Positions 1-12,153 of a DNA stretch of 64,000 bases are shown here, piece by piece (position 1 is the first letter of the stretch; each line of letters begins with the position of its first letter). The notes beneath the pieces are model-generated. The model saw nothing but the letters and a program-made list of their open reading frames with translations. It had not been told where the DNA came from and ran no database searches. This DNA is from Rhytidiadelphus loreus (taxonomy: Eukaryota > Streptophyta > Bryopsida > Hypnales > Hylocomiaceae): NCBI GenBank assembly GCA_947034895.1, contig OX344763.1, positions 1,118,501 through 1,182,500 on the forward strand. Direction: 5' to 3'. The translations under genes were made by a program, and so were the position numbers.

Positions 1-1364
1 GATGTTTTGCATTATCTCCTGATGACTAGTTTTTTCCCTCCCAATGACCATTACTAATTCTAAACTTTTCAAAGTCCAGAATTAGTTAAATGTAGCATTT
101 AGTAACGAAAGCTTGAGAATGAAATGCAAAGTGTTTGTATGAAATTCAAAACACATAAATACTTGCCAAAGACTTCAAAGGGACTCCAACGTCCTTTGAA
201 TGGGATTTAAAAGAGCACAGACAATTGAAGTAAGAAGACAAAAGCAAAGCTTCTACGTATGAATCAACAAAGATTTTTGGTCTAAATGGCCAAAATTCAA
301 ACAACGTGGTGATATTGAGCTACAACTTATGAAAAGAAAATGGCTACAAATGAAAAAAGGTTCAAATTGAAACAAAAGGGGATATTATCACTTTGTTTAA
401 GTTGCTCAACATGTTGAAATTCTGAAATGCTAAGAATAAACAAACAAAATCCAAAACCCTCACGGGCTAAATCCTTAGACTCAACGCCTCCTCTAGAAAC
501 ATGCTTATTCTACTTTCAACCCTAATCAGTCCACTATGAAAGCATGTTGTACAAGTGTAAGTAGCGCGATTGAAATTAAAGATCGAGATATTGCAATCAC
601 ACACAAACATTGACTACATTTTTGGCAGCCTTTAAACACAGCAATGCAATAAGCTCAACAAAATATCACCTCAAAAATAGCGAACCCTTCATGTAGAAAC
701 ATACCTGCAAGATACTATTCAGATTTAAAGATCAAGGTGTGAAACCCTAATTATCAAAACGCTACAGACCATTGGCGAACCCTTTATGTGGAAAGATGCC
801 CTCCAAATGTCTCAATGAGCTGTGTCACAACAGAAAAAATTAGACATGAGATTACAACCCTCTCTTCTCAACCGTTTTGCATCCAAATAATATCGAAGCA
901 ACACAAGAAGACCCTACACCCTGCCGAAAATGTACAAAACCATCTCCAATCTGTTCCTCGGCTTTCTTTCAAGAACTACAACTCCATACTCTACTCGTCA
1001 ACCTATGTTGTTGAGCTGTACAACTTCGATTCTGCCATCACACAAAACTCTAATTGTTCAAAATCCTAACATAAGGCAAACGCCCCAATTCTAACGATCA
1101 CACACAAAAGTCACAAAAGTTATTAGGAAAAAGTGTCAAAAACATCACGGTGATCTATCAACATCTCAAGGGCAGAAGTGGCACCAATTTGGTGACAACA
1201 AATCCTAAGTATTTGACCCTCACTACCAGAAAACCCTCAAGTTTTCTTCTTGACTCGAACCCTTCAAGTGGAAACATACTTGTAGGATGTTGGCGCTCTA
1301 CAAATACCTCAAGGAGTTGTGCCACTATACCCGATCGGCTAGGAAGAACTTTGCGCAAACCAAC
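1..1364. repeat. Non-coding; diverged dispersed repeat, possible third copy of family W
   Basis: No credible gene is seen. Short blocks in the same order as the repeat at 9400-10990 occur here, for example a 'tttgaagggaccccaatgtc'-like block near 180 and a 'ggcctaaaaatggcccaaaa'-like block near 290, so this may be a worn copy of that family. From about 480 to 1320 a line resembling 'gaacccttcatgtagaaaca' recurs near 670, 780 and 1257, a loose internal repetition. Short open frames here show no recognisable domain. Confidence 0.35.
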
Positions 1365-1367
1365 CTC

Positions 1368-2546
1368 CACTAGTAGAAAATTTGCATCTAAATCAACAAA
1401 AAATAGACAAAAAAGTGTTGATTTTATTAGTTCATTTTTTGTTGATTTGGACGTGTTGACTTGGACACTATGAAACAAGAAAGTGTTGATTTTTTTGTTA
1501 TTTTTTTTATTGATAAGGTCAATTTTTATTTTTTTTAAATATTTTTTTATAAATTTAAAACTAATTTTTCTTAATGCCACATGGCAGAGGCAAGTCACAC
1601 CACATGGGAACCCGCCACGTAGGCGGCCACAGCCACCACCATGGGGGTTTGAACCTTGGACCTCACGGTTGAGGTCCAAGGCTCTAACCATTGAGCCACC
1701 CCAAAATCTACATGTTAATAAGACAACTAAAATTTTATTTATATTGTTTTCCATTTTTTTGGTAATAACAGAAGACTTTGGTGACCGTTTTGGAATAGTA
1801 AAATACCTTTTTTGAAGAAACTTTGAACTAATAAAAGTTATACAATCAAGCTAAATTTCACCTCCAAAAATCCGTTTGACATTTGAAGTCTCCAATCAAA
1901 AGTTATGAACAAAATTTAGAGCGGGTGTTTAAAAATGTCAACGAAAAAGTCCATTTCAACCCCGCTCTGAATTTTGTCCATAACTTTTTATTTGAGACTT
2001 GAAATGTGAAACGGATTTTTGGAGGTGAAAGCTAGCTTGATTTTCTAACTTTTATTAGTTCAAAGTTTTTTCAGAAAATATATTTTACTATGCCCAAACG
2101 GTCATCAAAGTCTGATGAGTTCAAAAAACACAGAATTGTGAGTAATTAAGTATTAAATTAAATTAAAATTCTAGTTAGAATTGAACCTTAAGGAATTTAA
2201 AACTTTGCCCCAATTACATAAACTTATTTAAAACTTTTGTAAGTATAAATGAACAAAAAAGTGTTGATTGTTTTGTTGATTTGGACGTTGACCTACCAAA
2301 AGTAACAAAAAAATTTAACCATTTTGTTACCTTGTACCAAATCAACAAAAACTTGTGAAAATGAACAAAAAAGTGTTCATAGTTTTGTTGATTTGAACGT
2401 TGTACTACCAAAATTAACAAAAATTTGTAACCATTTTGTTACCTTGTGCCAAATCAACAAAAAATTGTGAAAATGGTTGATACAGTACCCACATTAACAA
2501 AAAATTGATGATTTTTTGTTGATCTGGACATCATTTTCTACTAGAG
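1368..2546. mobile_element. Non-autonomous CACTA (CMC/EnSpm-type) element, 1179 bp
   Basis: The ends are inverted: the left begins CACTAGTAGAAAAT and the right ends ATTTTCTACTAGAG. The element is flanked by a 3-bp direct duplication CTC (1365-1367 and 2547-2549), as expected for CACTA transposons. No transposase is encoded. Inside are a tRNA-like segment (1632-1706), a large foldback whose arms (about 1815-1925 and 1960-2070) pair almost throughout, and a roughly 125-bp unit in tandem (about 2248-2480). A related element lies at 57354-58567 and shares the B-box-like block and the foldback. Confidence 0.8.
1632..1706 (-). repeat. tRNA-like (SINE-head-like) segment with A-box and B-box motifs
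   Basis: On the minus strand TGGCTCAATGG matches a Pol III A box, within a perfect D-arm-like hairpin GCTC-AATGGTTA-GAGC. GGTTCAAACCC matches a B box. Where the anticodon arm should be there is instead an 11-bp stem CTTGGACCTCA/TGAGGTCCAAG with a 4-nt loop, so it is not a normal tRNA. It sits inside a CACTA element. A degenerate B-box counterpart occurs at about 57690-57745 in the related element. It is more likely a tRNA-derived relic than a functional gene. Confidence 0.5.
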
Positions 2547-2549
2547 CTC

Positions 2550-4259
2550 GCTAGCACGTTTAAATGCATGTAAATTTTCATAGCCCGCGGTCACCAAGTT
2601 TTTGATATCATCATCTTTGATTTTCAAATCTGGACATTCAGTCATCAATAGTGCCCAAAAGGCAATTGCATTCCTTGCTCATTACAAAAAAATTGCAAAG
2701 AAATAAAGAAGAGAAGTTTGTGAGTACAAGAGCCGCTATAAGACAAAAGCCTGGAGAAGAAAAAAGAGACAAAAATACATAAAAAAAACACCAACACAAA
2801 CCGCAGTGAATAGTAACAAGCACCACAAAAAGCCATGATGCACGCACAAGGAGATTTAGCGTGCGAAAGTAAAAGATGTGGGGGCCCAAGTTTGAGTCGC
2901 AATACCTCTTTGTCGTCATCAGCCTTGGAGGAGGAAGAGGGGTCGGGGTGGGGATCCATGTCAACATCAATAGGAGCAAGAGGTAGGGTGGCATCCACCA
3001 TAGTGGCAAGCTAACTGAACTTAGGGCAGGGCAGGAAAGGCAGGATTCTTCTTTAGCGTCAGTAGAGAGACAGTGAGTACATGAGAGAGGAGGCTGCGGA
3101 TGGCGAGAAGGGAAGCGACAAGAACAAAGAATAAAAATTAGGTCAAATTGAAATAAAATTGAAATCACCGATATCACATAATAAGTCACAATATTAAACA
3201 CAATACAAACAATTTCAGTCCTTTGCTATACCCTAAGCATCATACAACTAGATAAATGAATGTGGTCCACCTCAACTAAAACGTGACTAAACGTCAATCT
3301 TCCAAAACTTGACTTCCAAAAAACATTAGAATGCTTGGGTGGAATAGACAAATAATCTATAATAAATAAACAAATGCTTCCACACTCTCCACAGGACAAA
3401 AACGATAATACAGAAGCATAAAAAAAACCCATAAAAGACTCATGCCATTGTACCTGATGGAAGCAAAAACTATAAATCATAAAAGACCTAAACTATTGCA
3501 CCTAATGGGACTGAATAGAAAAAATCACTGAAACTCTGAAAGAGTCAAAATCTTGCACCCTTGAACTCAATAAAAAAAAGAGTAATATATCATATAGCAC
3601 CTCAAATTTTGAACCAAATCCTCAATCCGCTCTGCAGATTAAACTTTGCAACAAATTTTTTCCAAATTCCTTTTAATATGAAGTCTATACTACCCATGGA
3701 TTACTCTCCTAATTCCACAACCTGATCCAGCATCATATACCAAACTAGTTCAGTGGATACATCTTCACAAATAAGTAACATCAACTTGCATCACTAATTT
3801 ATTCCATCTCAGAAACTTGATGCACCCAAGAGTCACCGTGGATGAAACTCAAAGAGGGCTCAACTTGCACTGGAGCTTCAAAGAGCAAGCAATGACCCCA
3901 AGAAAAATTGAAGATGAAATTTCTAGGAACCCCATGACCCTCCGCTACTCTATCGCCAATCGCCACTCCAATCAGCAGTGAAAACATGAACTCCCCTTAA
4001 ACCCAAAACTACACTAAAACTTGGTCCAACACAAACACTTGTGAACTTTGTCTACCTCATTGGCATTGCAAGAAATTGGAGCTTCCTTGCAATCTTCACA
4101 TTACCCAAACTGCAACGGCACAAAAGGCAAACGATGAAACCAAAATTGTAACACAACAATCACATCTAATATGTGTTGGGAAGCTTTCAATGTCTGCAGA
4201 CAAAGACTGTCCATAGCTTCAACTATCACTCCTTGAGCGCATCAAACCCTAGTCTCAAC
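2550..4259. other. No confident gene; possible isolated exon on the minus strand
   Basis: This stretch is mostly AT-rich and featureless. A GC-richer patch at 2880-3110 holds, on the minus strand, an ATG at 3001 followed by about 36 codons rich in Pro, Asp and Ser that end at a plausible GAG|GTATTG donor near 2893. It could be the first exon of a gene or a captured fragment, but I see no following exons and do not recognise the peptide. Confidence 0.2.
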
Positions 4260-4800
4260 AGTAAGCAGCGACCACCCATTTCGGATACCCGGAGTTTGTG
4301 ACCAGGGTACATGGGCAGGTATAGGCATTTAATTGAGATCTTGGTGATGAGTAGAAGTTTTATACCTTTCTTTAGTGCGGAAAGTGGTTAATTATTAATT
4401 CTTAAATACACCAAATTCTGGTACCCGGAGTTTGTTTATAGGGTATTGCTAAAGTCTAAGGGCATTATATGAAAAAGGGCCTGATGAGGAGGTCCATTTT
4501 TTCATAGAATGCCCGAAGGACGAGGCCACGAGGATGTTACGCGGCGCAAATCACGAGCATCACGAGCAAAAAAGGATGAAAATTGGAGATGAGAAATCGA
4601 AGTCGGATGAGAAATCTATAACGCCCGATTACGTAGGAAATTCTGCGCAATCGGGCATTACGTTGCAGAAACCTCCCAGGAAATGAACGGGTAGTTCCTG
4701 GGAGTGGTTTACGACTAAGGTACATGAGCGGATAAAAGCATTTGATTAAGATCCTTTTGAGGGGTTGTGAGCGCTTATTTACCCACCCATGGTAAACTAA
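4260..4800. repeat. Dispersed repeat with an internal duplication
   Basis: A 'tacccggagtttg' word occurs twice (near 4288 and 4421). The block around 4305-4345 is echoed near 4715-4765, both reading like 'ggtacatgggcaggtatagg'. The segment 4363-4425 closely matches 10926-10985 (both include 'agttaattattaattcttaa'), so it shares an end with repeat family W. No coding content was recognised. Confidence 0.45.
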
Positions 4801-4889
4801 CTAACACAACCAAGTTCTTTAAATTTTTGGATCCAATCTTATCCTAAGGGGTGCCAAACGTCAGTCCATTGTGCCTTCCAAGCAATGGA

Positions 4890-5900
4890 TCTTTTCTAAT
4901 TCCTAAGTAGACCTCGAGTATGAGATCATTTAATCAAAATAGGACCTAGATTGTTGTCTATCAAGTGTTTTCAAATTCTAATAAGTTGTTGTGGTTATTT
5001 CGTGAAAATTGATTCAGATGAAAACTAAGTATACCATCTTGTAGATGACTAAATACCCTTTCCAAAACTATAAAAATTACCCTAATTGGACATTCCTAGC
5101 AAAAGTTATGGGCGGATGAAGTTTGACCGCTAACCGGTGCATAAAAACTTCATCCTTTAATATCTTGTTAGTTTTTTAATCTTTTCTCAAAATTGAGGGG
5201 TCTATGGGTCCTAATTATCATCTTCTATGAGCTTAGTGATTCTAAGTTGTCATTCTAATCTAATTTCTAAACTTCGATTAGTTTTCCTTGTATTTTGAGT
5301 CTCGGTCTAACTTTTGTAAGTTTACTAATTTTAGAAAGTTTAAGCTTCTACCTTTTAGCTCCTAATTCTAGATTTCTATATTGGGTTCACGCTTGTTAAT
5401 TGGACTCTCCTACTATAAGTTATTGATGGATGAAGTTTGACCGCTAATCGGTTCTTCAAACTTCATCTGCTAATTCCTCCTAATCTAAAATTTGAATTTA
5501 AGTTTTTATTTTGGTTATGAGCTTAGCTAATAACTTTTTACTAACTTCCTCAACTTGTTCCAAAGTTTTCGTTGTTATCTAATTTTCATCCATTTTTGAC
5601 TCTAAACTTCACCCGCTTCTATCTTCCTTGTTTTGAATCGGATTTCTACGTGTGATGTGTTTTTGGAAACCTCTAAACTAATTCTACAGGGTTTTCAGTC
5701 TAAAAATAAAAATAAAAATTGCCTTAGTACTCTGAAATGGACTTCTAGTTCGGCTGCTTGGTCTAAATGCTAAACTTTAAACATCCAAAAGAAATAGGAG
5801 AAGTTTAGTTCATACCTCGATTTGGGCATCATCTAGTAGGTTATCCATCACTCCCACGAACTCCTTGTCATTTGCCATTAATTGAAGTTGTTTGGCAATT
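4890..5900. repeat. Dispersed repeat, inverted relative to 60050-61250
   Basis: This stretch contains two copies of a 'gatgaagtttgaccgctaa' block (near 5114 and 5428). The reverse complement of a similar block lies near 60655-60710, embedded in comparable AT-rich text, so the two regions look like opposite-orientation copies of one family. No open frame of note is present. Confidence 0.4.
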
Positions 5901-6589
5901 TTGCTCATGCCTTTAAAAGGTGGTTTTAATACAAAAATTTAGAATTTCTAACTTCAAACCTCTAACTACTTGCTTCATTCTTTTCCTTTACTATCACTCT
6001 TTCCATTCTTTATCTTCTAAATATCTACTTCAATGGTTCTAAATGGAAGTTTTGGATGGCCATACGTCTTAATCTATCTAATTTATGGTTGGTAGAGGTG
6101 GGATTCTATCCTATTCTTTCTTCTTCTTCTTTAGAAATTGTCATATATTTGTTTTCCATAAATTTGGATACAATTATTGACCATGAGAAGTTACGCTAGA
6201 ACCTTATGCCCTTTTACAAAATGGTTAAGCCCATTTTTTGTTTAATTTTTTATTCCCTTTTTGATGCCTCATTAATGAAATTAAAGCACACACCTTTTTA
6301 TTTTATTTTGGTTGCTTTCCAATACAATATAGATTAGCAGTTAAATACCAAAATGTTCCAGGGTTTTTTCATTCCATTAATAGTGGTTTTGGAATGGTCA
6401 TAAATCAATTAGATGTTGTTCTAGGTTAATAAACCTACTCTAGAAATTAGCAAATCAAATCAAATCAGGCATGGTAGTACATTATACTACTCACTCAACT
6501 CACTAAGGGTATGGCCTTAATTAAAAAATTCTACAACTATGGTAGGTGGTTATTACCATCTACCTCATTATGATCACTTTGAGTCTCTT

Positions 6590-8400
6590 TCCCTCCAAAT
6601 GTGTAAACTTGAAATAGCCTACCATCCTTCTTGCCTCATATCTTTTGAGCTTCTGGTTGTGGCATTTCATTTGGTGTGGAAGTTTTGTGCTTGACTCCTA
6701 GGCTCCAATTGTGTCACGAAAATGGCAAAGGTCTCTTTGCTTTGTAACTTTGTAGTTTGTTTGAAGAGCTTGCTGTGACATTGATGCTTTCTACCTTTAG
6801 TTGTGACCTTTTTTTACTGGTTCTTGATTTTGGTGTGTTGGATTTGTGACATAGATAACAATTGGCTGTAGCTAAAGACACCTATTACAACCTCACTAAC
6901 ATAACATTGGCTTGTTGTGTGTATTGGGATGGGTATAGGTGAGTAGCCTTCAAATTTGATATCTCCATTTTTGGAATTGGCCCAAGATTTTTATCAAGCA
7001 TATGGACTTCTCTTTAGTTTCATTTTCTTATGTTTTAACTTGTGAATAGACATTGATGGATTTTTGTACTATTAAAATAGTTTCAAGAATCTATCCAACA
7101 TAGCTTTGGGCAGGTTCTAGTTTGATACTATGGACACTATGGACTACAATTTATAATGATATAAAGGTGATGTAATTTTCAAGTGAGTACGAGGTTAGGT
7201 TTTGACAAGAGTGAAGCCCTGTTTTAAGGATGTTTTAGTCTTAGTCCCTTCTTCTTCTTTGACTATGGTGTAGTATATACCAACAATTTGTAAAAATTAG
7301 GGTATTACATCCTAATAGCCACATGAAGTATGCCCTCAAAATTAAAATTAAATTATATTTATATATAAATTTTAAGACCTTCATTCATTTATAAGAATGA
7401 AATTCTATGCCTATTTAGCACACATCATGTAACCTTTTCTATTCATTTTTATTTTAAAAATATTTAGAAATAAATAAACTATTTTAAACATCCCTAGCCA
7501 ATCTACACATATTGTGCCTATTTCATAACATGGGATTTTTTTGAGTATCAAATAAACTATTTTAGATTATGAGTACCTCCACCCCCCTCTATAGGTGGTT
7601 CATTAATTGGGATAATTCCACTAACATGGTCTAGTTGTTGTTCAAAACTACCTAATTAATACCACTATGGTATTGTTTCCCCCCAAATTTGGTAACTATT
7701 TGATGGCTTTTTCTCGCCATTCCTCACCATCTTGTTGTGACAGTTCCATTGGGTGATGTTTTGTGAGAAGAGTGTTTGTGCAAACTCTTGAGCTTTCTTC
7801 TTCTCTACAAAATGGCAAATGTCTTTTGGGCAATTATCTTGGGATGTTTGATGTTTATTATTTTTATTTGGATTACTATGCCTTGTGTTTTTGACCTTGT
7901 GATTTCCTTGACAAAAGAATTAGTGATCTATGACATAGATAGCAATTGGTTGCAGCTGTAGACACCTCGTGCAACCTCACTGACATAACATTGGCTTGTT
8001 GTGTGTTTGGGACAAGCACAAGTGAGGTTGGGCCTTCAGATCTTGAATTCCTTTTTGATGTTCATGGAAGAAGAAATTTTCAAGCACCTAAATTTTTTGT
8101 TTACATTGATATGTTTGTTTAGGATATTTTGTAGTTTCTTATGGACATGGTGAATTGGTGATATATATTTGACTCCAAAGTTGGGAGGTCACATCAAGAT
8201 AAAAGTAATATTGTTTCTATTTTTTAGTGTCTTATCTTGATACTATTATAGAAAATTACCTATGAATAGTTAGGTCATACCTCTTTTTTGTAAAGATATG
8301 CCTATACTTGATTGGTTATTAGTTAAGTGGTGACAAGATGAAGCCCAGTTTTCAGTTTTGGGATGTTCAATCTTAGTCTCTTCAAAATACTATAACAATT
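6590..8400. repeat. Tandem direct duplication, two units of about 0.7-0.8 kb
   Basis: Text at 6840-6950 (a block with 'gacatagataacaattggct' and 'aacataacattggcttgttg') recurs at 7925-8010 in the same orientation. The surroundings agree too: 6600-6700 with 7680-7780, and the ending 'gaagccctgtttt...cttagtccctt' near 7213 with one near 8340. Unit spacing is about 1.07 kb. Both units are diverged and non-coding, and the short frame at 7776-7961 is not convincing. Confidence 0.6.
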
Positions 8401-8744
8401 AACTAGTGGTGTTTTCAAAACACAATTGTAATGTATTTTGTATTCAAAACACACTTCTATTAGTGTTTTTAAGCTAGAAGAGAGAAAGAATGGTGAGATA
8501 GGATGCTAATTCTACAACTTTGTGTGGCTAACTGCTAGTTTTGACTTCAATTTTTAATTCTAAATGCTAATTCCTTCAAAATTCCTCCCTTCACCTCTCC
8601 CTACTTCTAAACTCTAATTTTAACATTCTCCCTGTAATTTCCTTCTCCTCTTTCTACTAATCTCACATTCTACTTGTATTAAAAACAATACAATTTTTTT
8701 TTTTAAAAAGAAAAAAAATCAAATTTTGGGAGGGGGTAATTAAG

Positions 8745-8825
8745 CCCCCTTTCGGCCTGGAGCTCCCTGGGGCTTCCTCAGGGGCCTCTTGGGGCCTCTC
8801 GAGGCTCCACTGGGGCTAGCTTTTA
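8745..8825. other. Short GC-rich island of repeated GGGGCCTC-like words
   Basis: About 80 bp of strongly GC-rich sequence stands out in an AT-rich background. It is built from near-repeats of 'ctggggcttc', 'aggggcctc', 'tggggcctc' and 'ctggggct'. No coding or RNA gene is evident. Confidence 0.5.
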
Positions 8826-9399
8826 AGTTGGACCCTAAATTTAAATTAAAATCGGATTTTTTTTTAGGGAATTTGGTAGGGGGTTGGGGAGCCTTTGGAA
8901 ACTATAAACTACAATTCTTGATGTAGGATTAAACAAAAAAAAAAAAATTACACACACAACTAACTACAACAATTTAAGGTTTTGTTTTTTTGATGTTTTT
9001 TGTTAATGTTTTGGGGAAGAGTTGCTACAACAAGGGAGAGTTTTTTGGTTCTATTTTCTAAACAAAAGTAAGAGGTTTGTCAAGAAGAGATTTCTTCCCA
9101 CAATTCTAAAGATGAAATTAATGGGGAAGAAATTCTAAGTTTCTAAGTTCAAAGCTTCGCCGTCTTTTTAAACATAGGCAAATTTCTATCTAATTTTTTC
9201 AAGGGCTTCCGCCAAGGGCAAAGAGGGAGTTTCTAAACTCTCAACAAGTTTGACTACCAACACATTCAAAACTTCGTTGTGTTTTTGAAACACGGGGAAA
9301 TTTCTAAATTAAATTGCAAGAGCTTCCACTCACTATTAGAAACTGGACAAAAAACCTTGTAGATACAAGACCACAACAAAAACTTGCAACAATCCTACA

Positions 9400-10990
9400 A
9401 AATCACACAAGAAACCCCTAGAGTGGCATCAACAAATAATCAACAAACAACCAATAATTTGTACAAGTGCAAAAAATGGTCCAAAAAACACATACAAGAG
9501 ATTTGAAGGGACCCCAATGTCTTTCAAAGCTCAAATATAAACAACAATGGAGCATAAAAGGCTCCAAAAACACCAAGTTTACAACTTTGGCCTAAAAATG
9601 GCCCAAAACTCCACGTTAGTGGAGCACGTGCGGACAATGCCAAAATAATGGCAAGAAGGAGTCTTTTAAGAGGAGAAGGGGTTCCCTTATATACTCTTCC
9701 AAGGGCACCCACCTCCTCTCATTTTTACAAGGTAAACTTATCACTTAGGATTTTCATCCTAAATTCCCCAATTTTGACTTTTACACTGGTCCAAAATCAT
9801 AATTTTTGGAGATTAACTCTAAAACACATATGGATTGCACCATTGGCTTTAGAAGGCCATTTTAAGTTCAAGAAAACCCTCACCCCTTTTCCCTACACTC
9901 AAAACGCAAAGAATCCTAGCACCAACTTAACACCAAAATGGGGTAAAAATCCAACTTTTGGAGTTTGATTTTTCTATGAAAAGTAACTGGCTTAGGCTCT
10001 TTAGTAGGTATAAAGGAGTAAGAAAAGACCCCGCTTTGACTTCATTCCAACTCCGTGTGCTCCCAATACGCCGGTCAACTCCACGTTAAATCTTCAAATT
10101 TATTGGTCTTGGAGGATCTTGTTTATTTTTTATACTTTCGACTATCAAAATACTACGAAACTTGTCGGAGCGCATTATTAACATAAAATGAGCTATGCCA
10201 ATTTTTAGTGAGATTTTACTGCATCCCGGGTAATTTCCACGAATTTCTCATCATAGGTTTATGCGGTCGAGACTTTTTGTGGAATTTCTTATGAAATCCC
10301 ACAACACATGTGCAAGTTTAGATTTCTTGCCTTGACCTTTTCTAAAGAAAATCAAATCCAGCTATTTTCTTTTTATTTCCGATAAATAGGAAATCTTCCA
10401 AACGGAAGGGAATCTTAGCAAACTGATTGCACCGCTGGACTCCTAGCATGATTCTTACTTCAAATCACTATACTTAGATGCCCTTCTTTGGTATTTCTTG
10501 AGTTTTCTTCACCTGCAGGCTAACAATTGGAGTTTCTACTATTTCATCAATGGAATGGGGAAATTGAAACTTTTCTTTGGGAAACTATCTTAGGATTCTC
10601 ACATAGTCCCCTCGGACCATTTTTAGCCAATTTGTGTTCACATGAACAACAAGTTTAGACAATTGGGCGTTTTTACTAATCTACACTACTATGTACAATT
10701 TGTGAATTTCTACCCTATTTACACGTGGGATTAGGTACTTTTATAAGAAAATACTTCAAAATAGGACCAAATGCTATATTGATATGTGACATACCTATTT
10801 GGTTTTACACTCTTTTTAGGGCTTTTCGTATAATAAACTACACTCAAAACTACAAGAAATTCAAAAAAATAAATTATGAGTCCCAAATGACAAATATGGG
10901 ACTCACAAAGGTAGAAGTTCTAAATTCTTTCTTTAGTGTGGAAAGTAGTTAATTATTAATTCTTAAACGCATCAAATTTTGGTGTCGACA
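9400..10990 (+). repeat. Dispersed repeat family W, copy 1
   Basis: The sequence matches the reverse complement of about 39190-40720 over many separate blocks. Examples are 'aagtaactggcttaggctct' near 9988 against its counterpart near 40240, and 'acaagtttagacaattgggc' near 10650 against one near 39310. The far end (10926-10985) is also shared with 4363-4425. No transposase, reverse transcriptase or LTR pair is visible. It may be an old LTR or the untranslated part of a retroelement. Confidence 0.55.
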
Positions 10991-11220
10991 TTACTTTGAA
11001 GCTTTAAAGAAAAATTAGTACTTGTAGTAATTCATATTCTTATAAGATTCTTTTTGAAGTTTTATCATCAAAAATCCAATTTTGAAAATGGCGGAACAAT
11101 TATGATTTTTTTATTTAAGGTTTTGTGTAAGGGAGTCCATTGCAAATCTTGATTTTCTAATGTTTAGAGCTCTTGGAAATAAGCTTCAAATACACTATAT
11201 TTCGGAGAATTGATATTCAT

Positions 11221-12153
11221 TTAATCCCTAAAGGACCATTGTTTCCCTAGGGGACAAATGGGATTTTGGGCAAGTACCTATGGGCTGAATTTTTGTCTTG
11301 ATTTTTTAAAACTTTTTTTGAAGATAAAAAAACTGATAAGCTTTGTGGGAATATTATTATTTTTTAATCGGTGCCTGGGAACAAAAGTTATGCCCAAATA
11401 AGCTCAAAATAGGGGAGAGGGGGCAACAAATTTCTTTTTGCAAAAATTTGATTTTTGAATTTTTGAATTTTTTTTTCTCATAGATTGTATTTTTTTCTAT
11501 CTGGAAAGTTTTTATTCGTTCCATTTGGATTTGTTATGAGAAAGTTATGAACAATTAGGCAATTAGAGGATCTTCTTGAAAAAATAAGTTGTGATTTTCA
11601 TTTCTGAATGCAATTTTTACAATTTAAAAAAAAATCCACGTGATTTTATTTGTTTGCTAAAACAATCTCACCATTGGGATTAGTACATCAAAATTCTATC
11701 TTAGAGATATTAATATTTTAGATTTTCCTTCTATCTCGTACCTACTTCTATTTTAACAATTTCTTAAAGAATAAAAATTAAGTTTCTTTTAATTTTTAAA
11801 AGAAATTCCTAGACTCTCAATTCAATTCTCAACCATAAAAATTTAAAGCTCAAAACTTTGTAGTGCAAAAAAATTAAGTTAAGAAGGTTCAAAGTCAAAT
11901 AATCTAATCCAGAAATGTGTTGAATTTTTTTTTTTTTTTTTTTTTAATTTTTTACTTTAAATGCAGATATCTTGCAATCTATGCAATCAAATTTTCTGAA
12001 ATTTTTTTCACACATTTTCATACTAGTTAGGTAAAAGATCCTATGGTTAGATGTCCAAAAAAAATTCCAAATTATTTTTTTACTCTTTGCTATAGAAATG
12101 GCAGTTTTGAGTGGTTTTTGGCAGAAAACAGGCCTTGGTCCTGTAGGGGTCAA
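11221..12153 (+). repeat. Family R element, copy R1 (TTAA-ended inverted-repeat element)
   Basis: It begins TTAATCCCTAAAGGACCATT and ends GGTCCTGTAGGGGTCAA, which are inverted repeats of each other. Near-identical layouts occur at 30073-30972 and 58733-59664, with reverse-oriented copies at 13007-13934 and from 63208. There is no coding capacity. TTAA at or next to the ends would fit a piggyBac/Kolobok-like TTAA target, or may simply be part of the inverted repeat. Confidence 0.7.

Noticed and set aside
1632..1706. Functional tRNA gene
   Set aside because: The A and B boxes and a D arm are present, but the anticodon arm is replaced by an 11-bp hairpin and the acceptor and T stems do not pair.
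1158..1754. 198-codon minus-strand open frame
   Set aside because: It crosses the end of a CACTA element and the tRNA-like segment and is low in complexity; no domain.
2638..3201. 187-codon minus-strand frame as a membrane protein
   Set aside because: Hydrophobicity comes from T-rich antisense sequence; no start context, domain or conservation signal.
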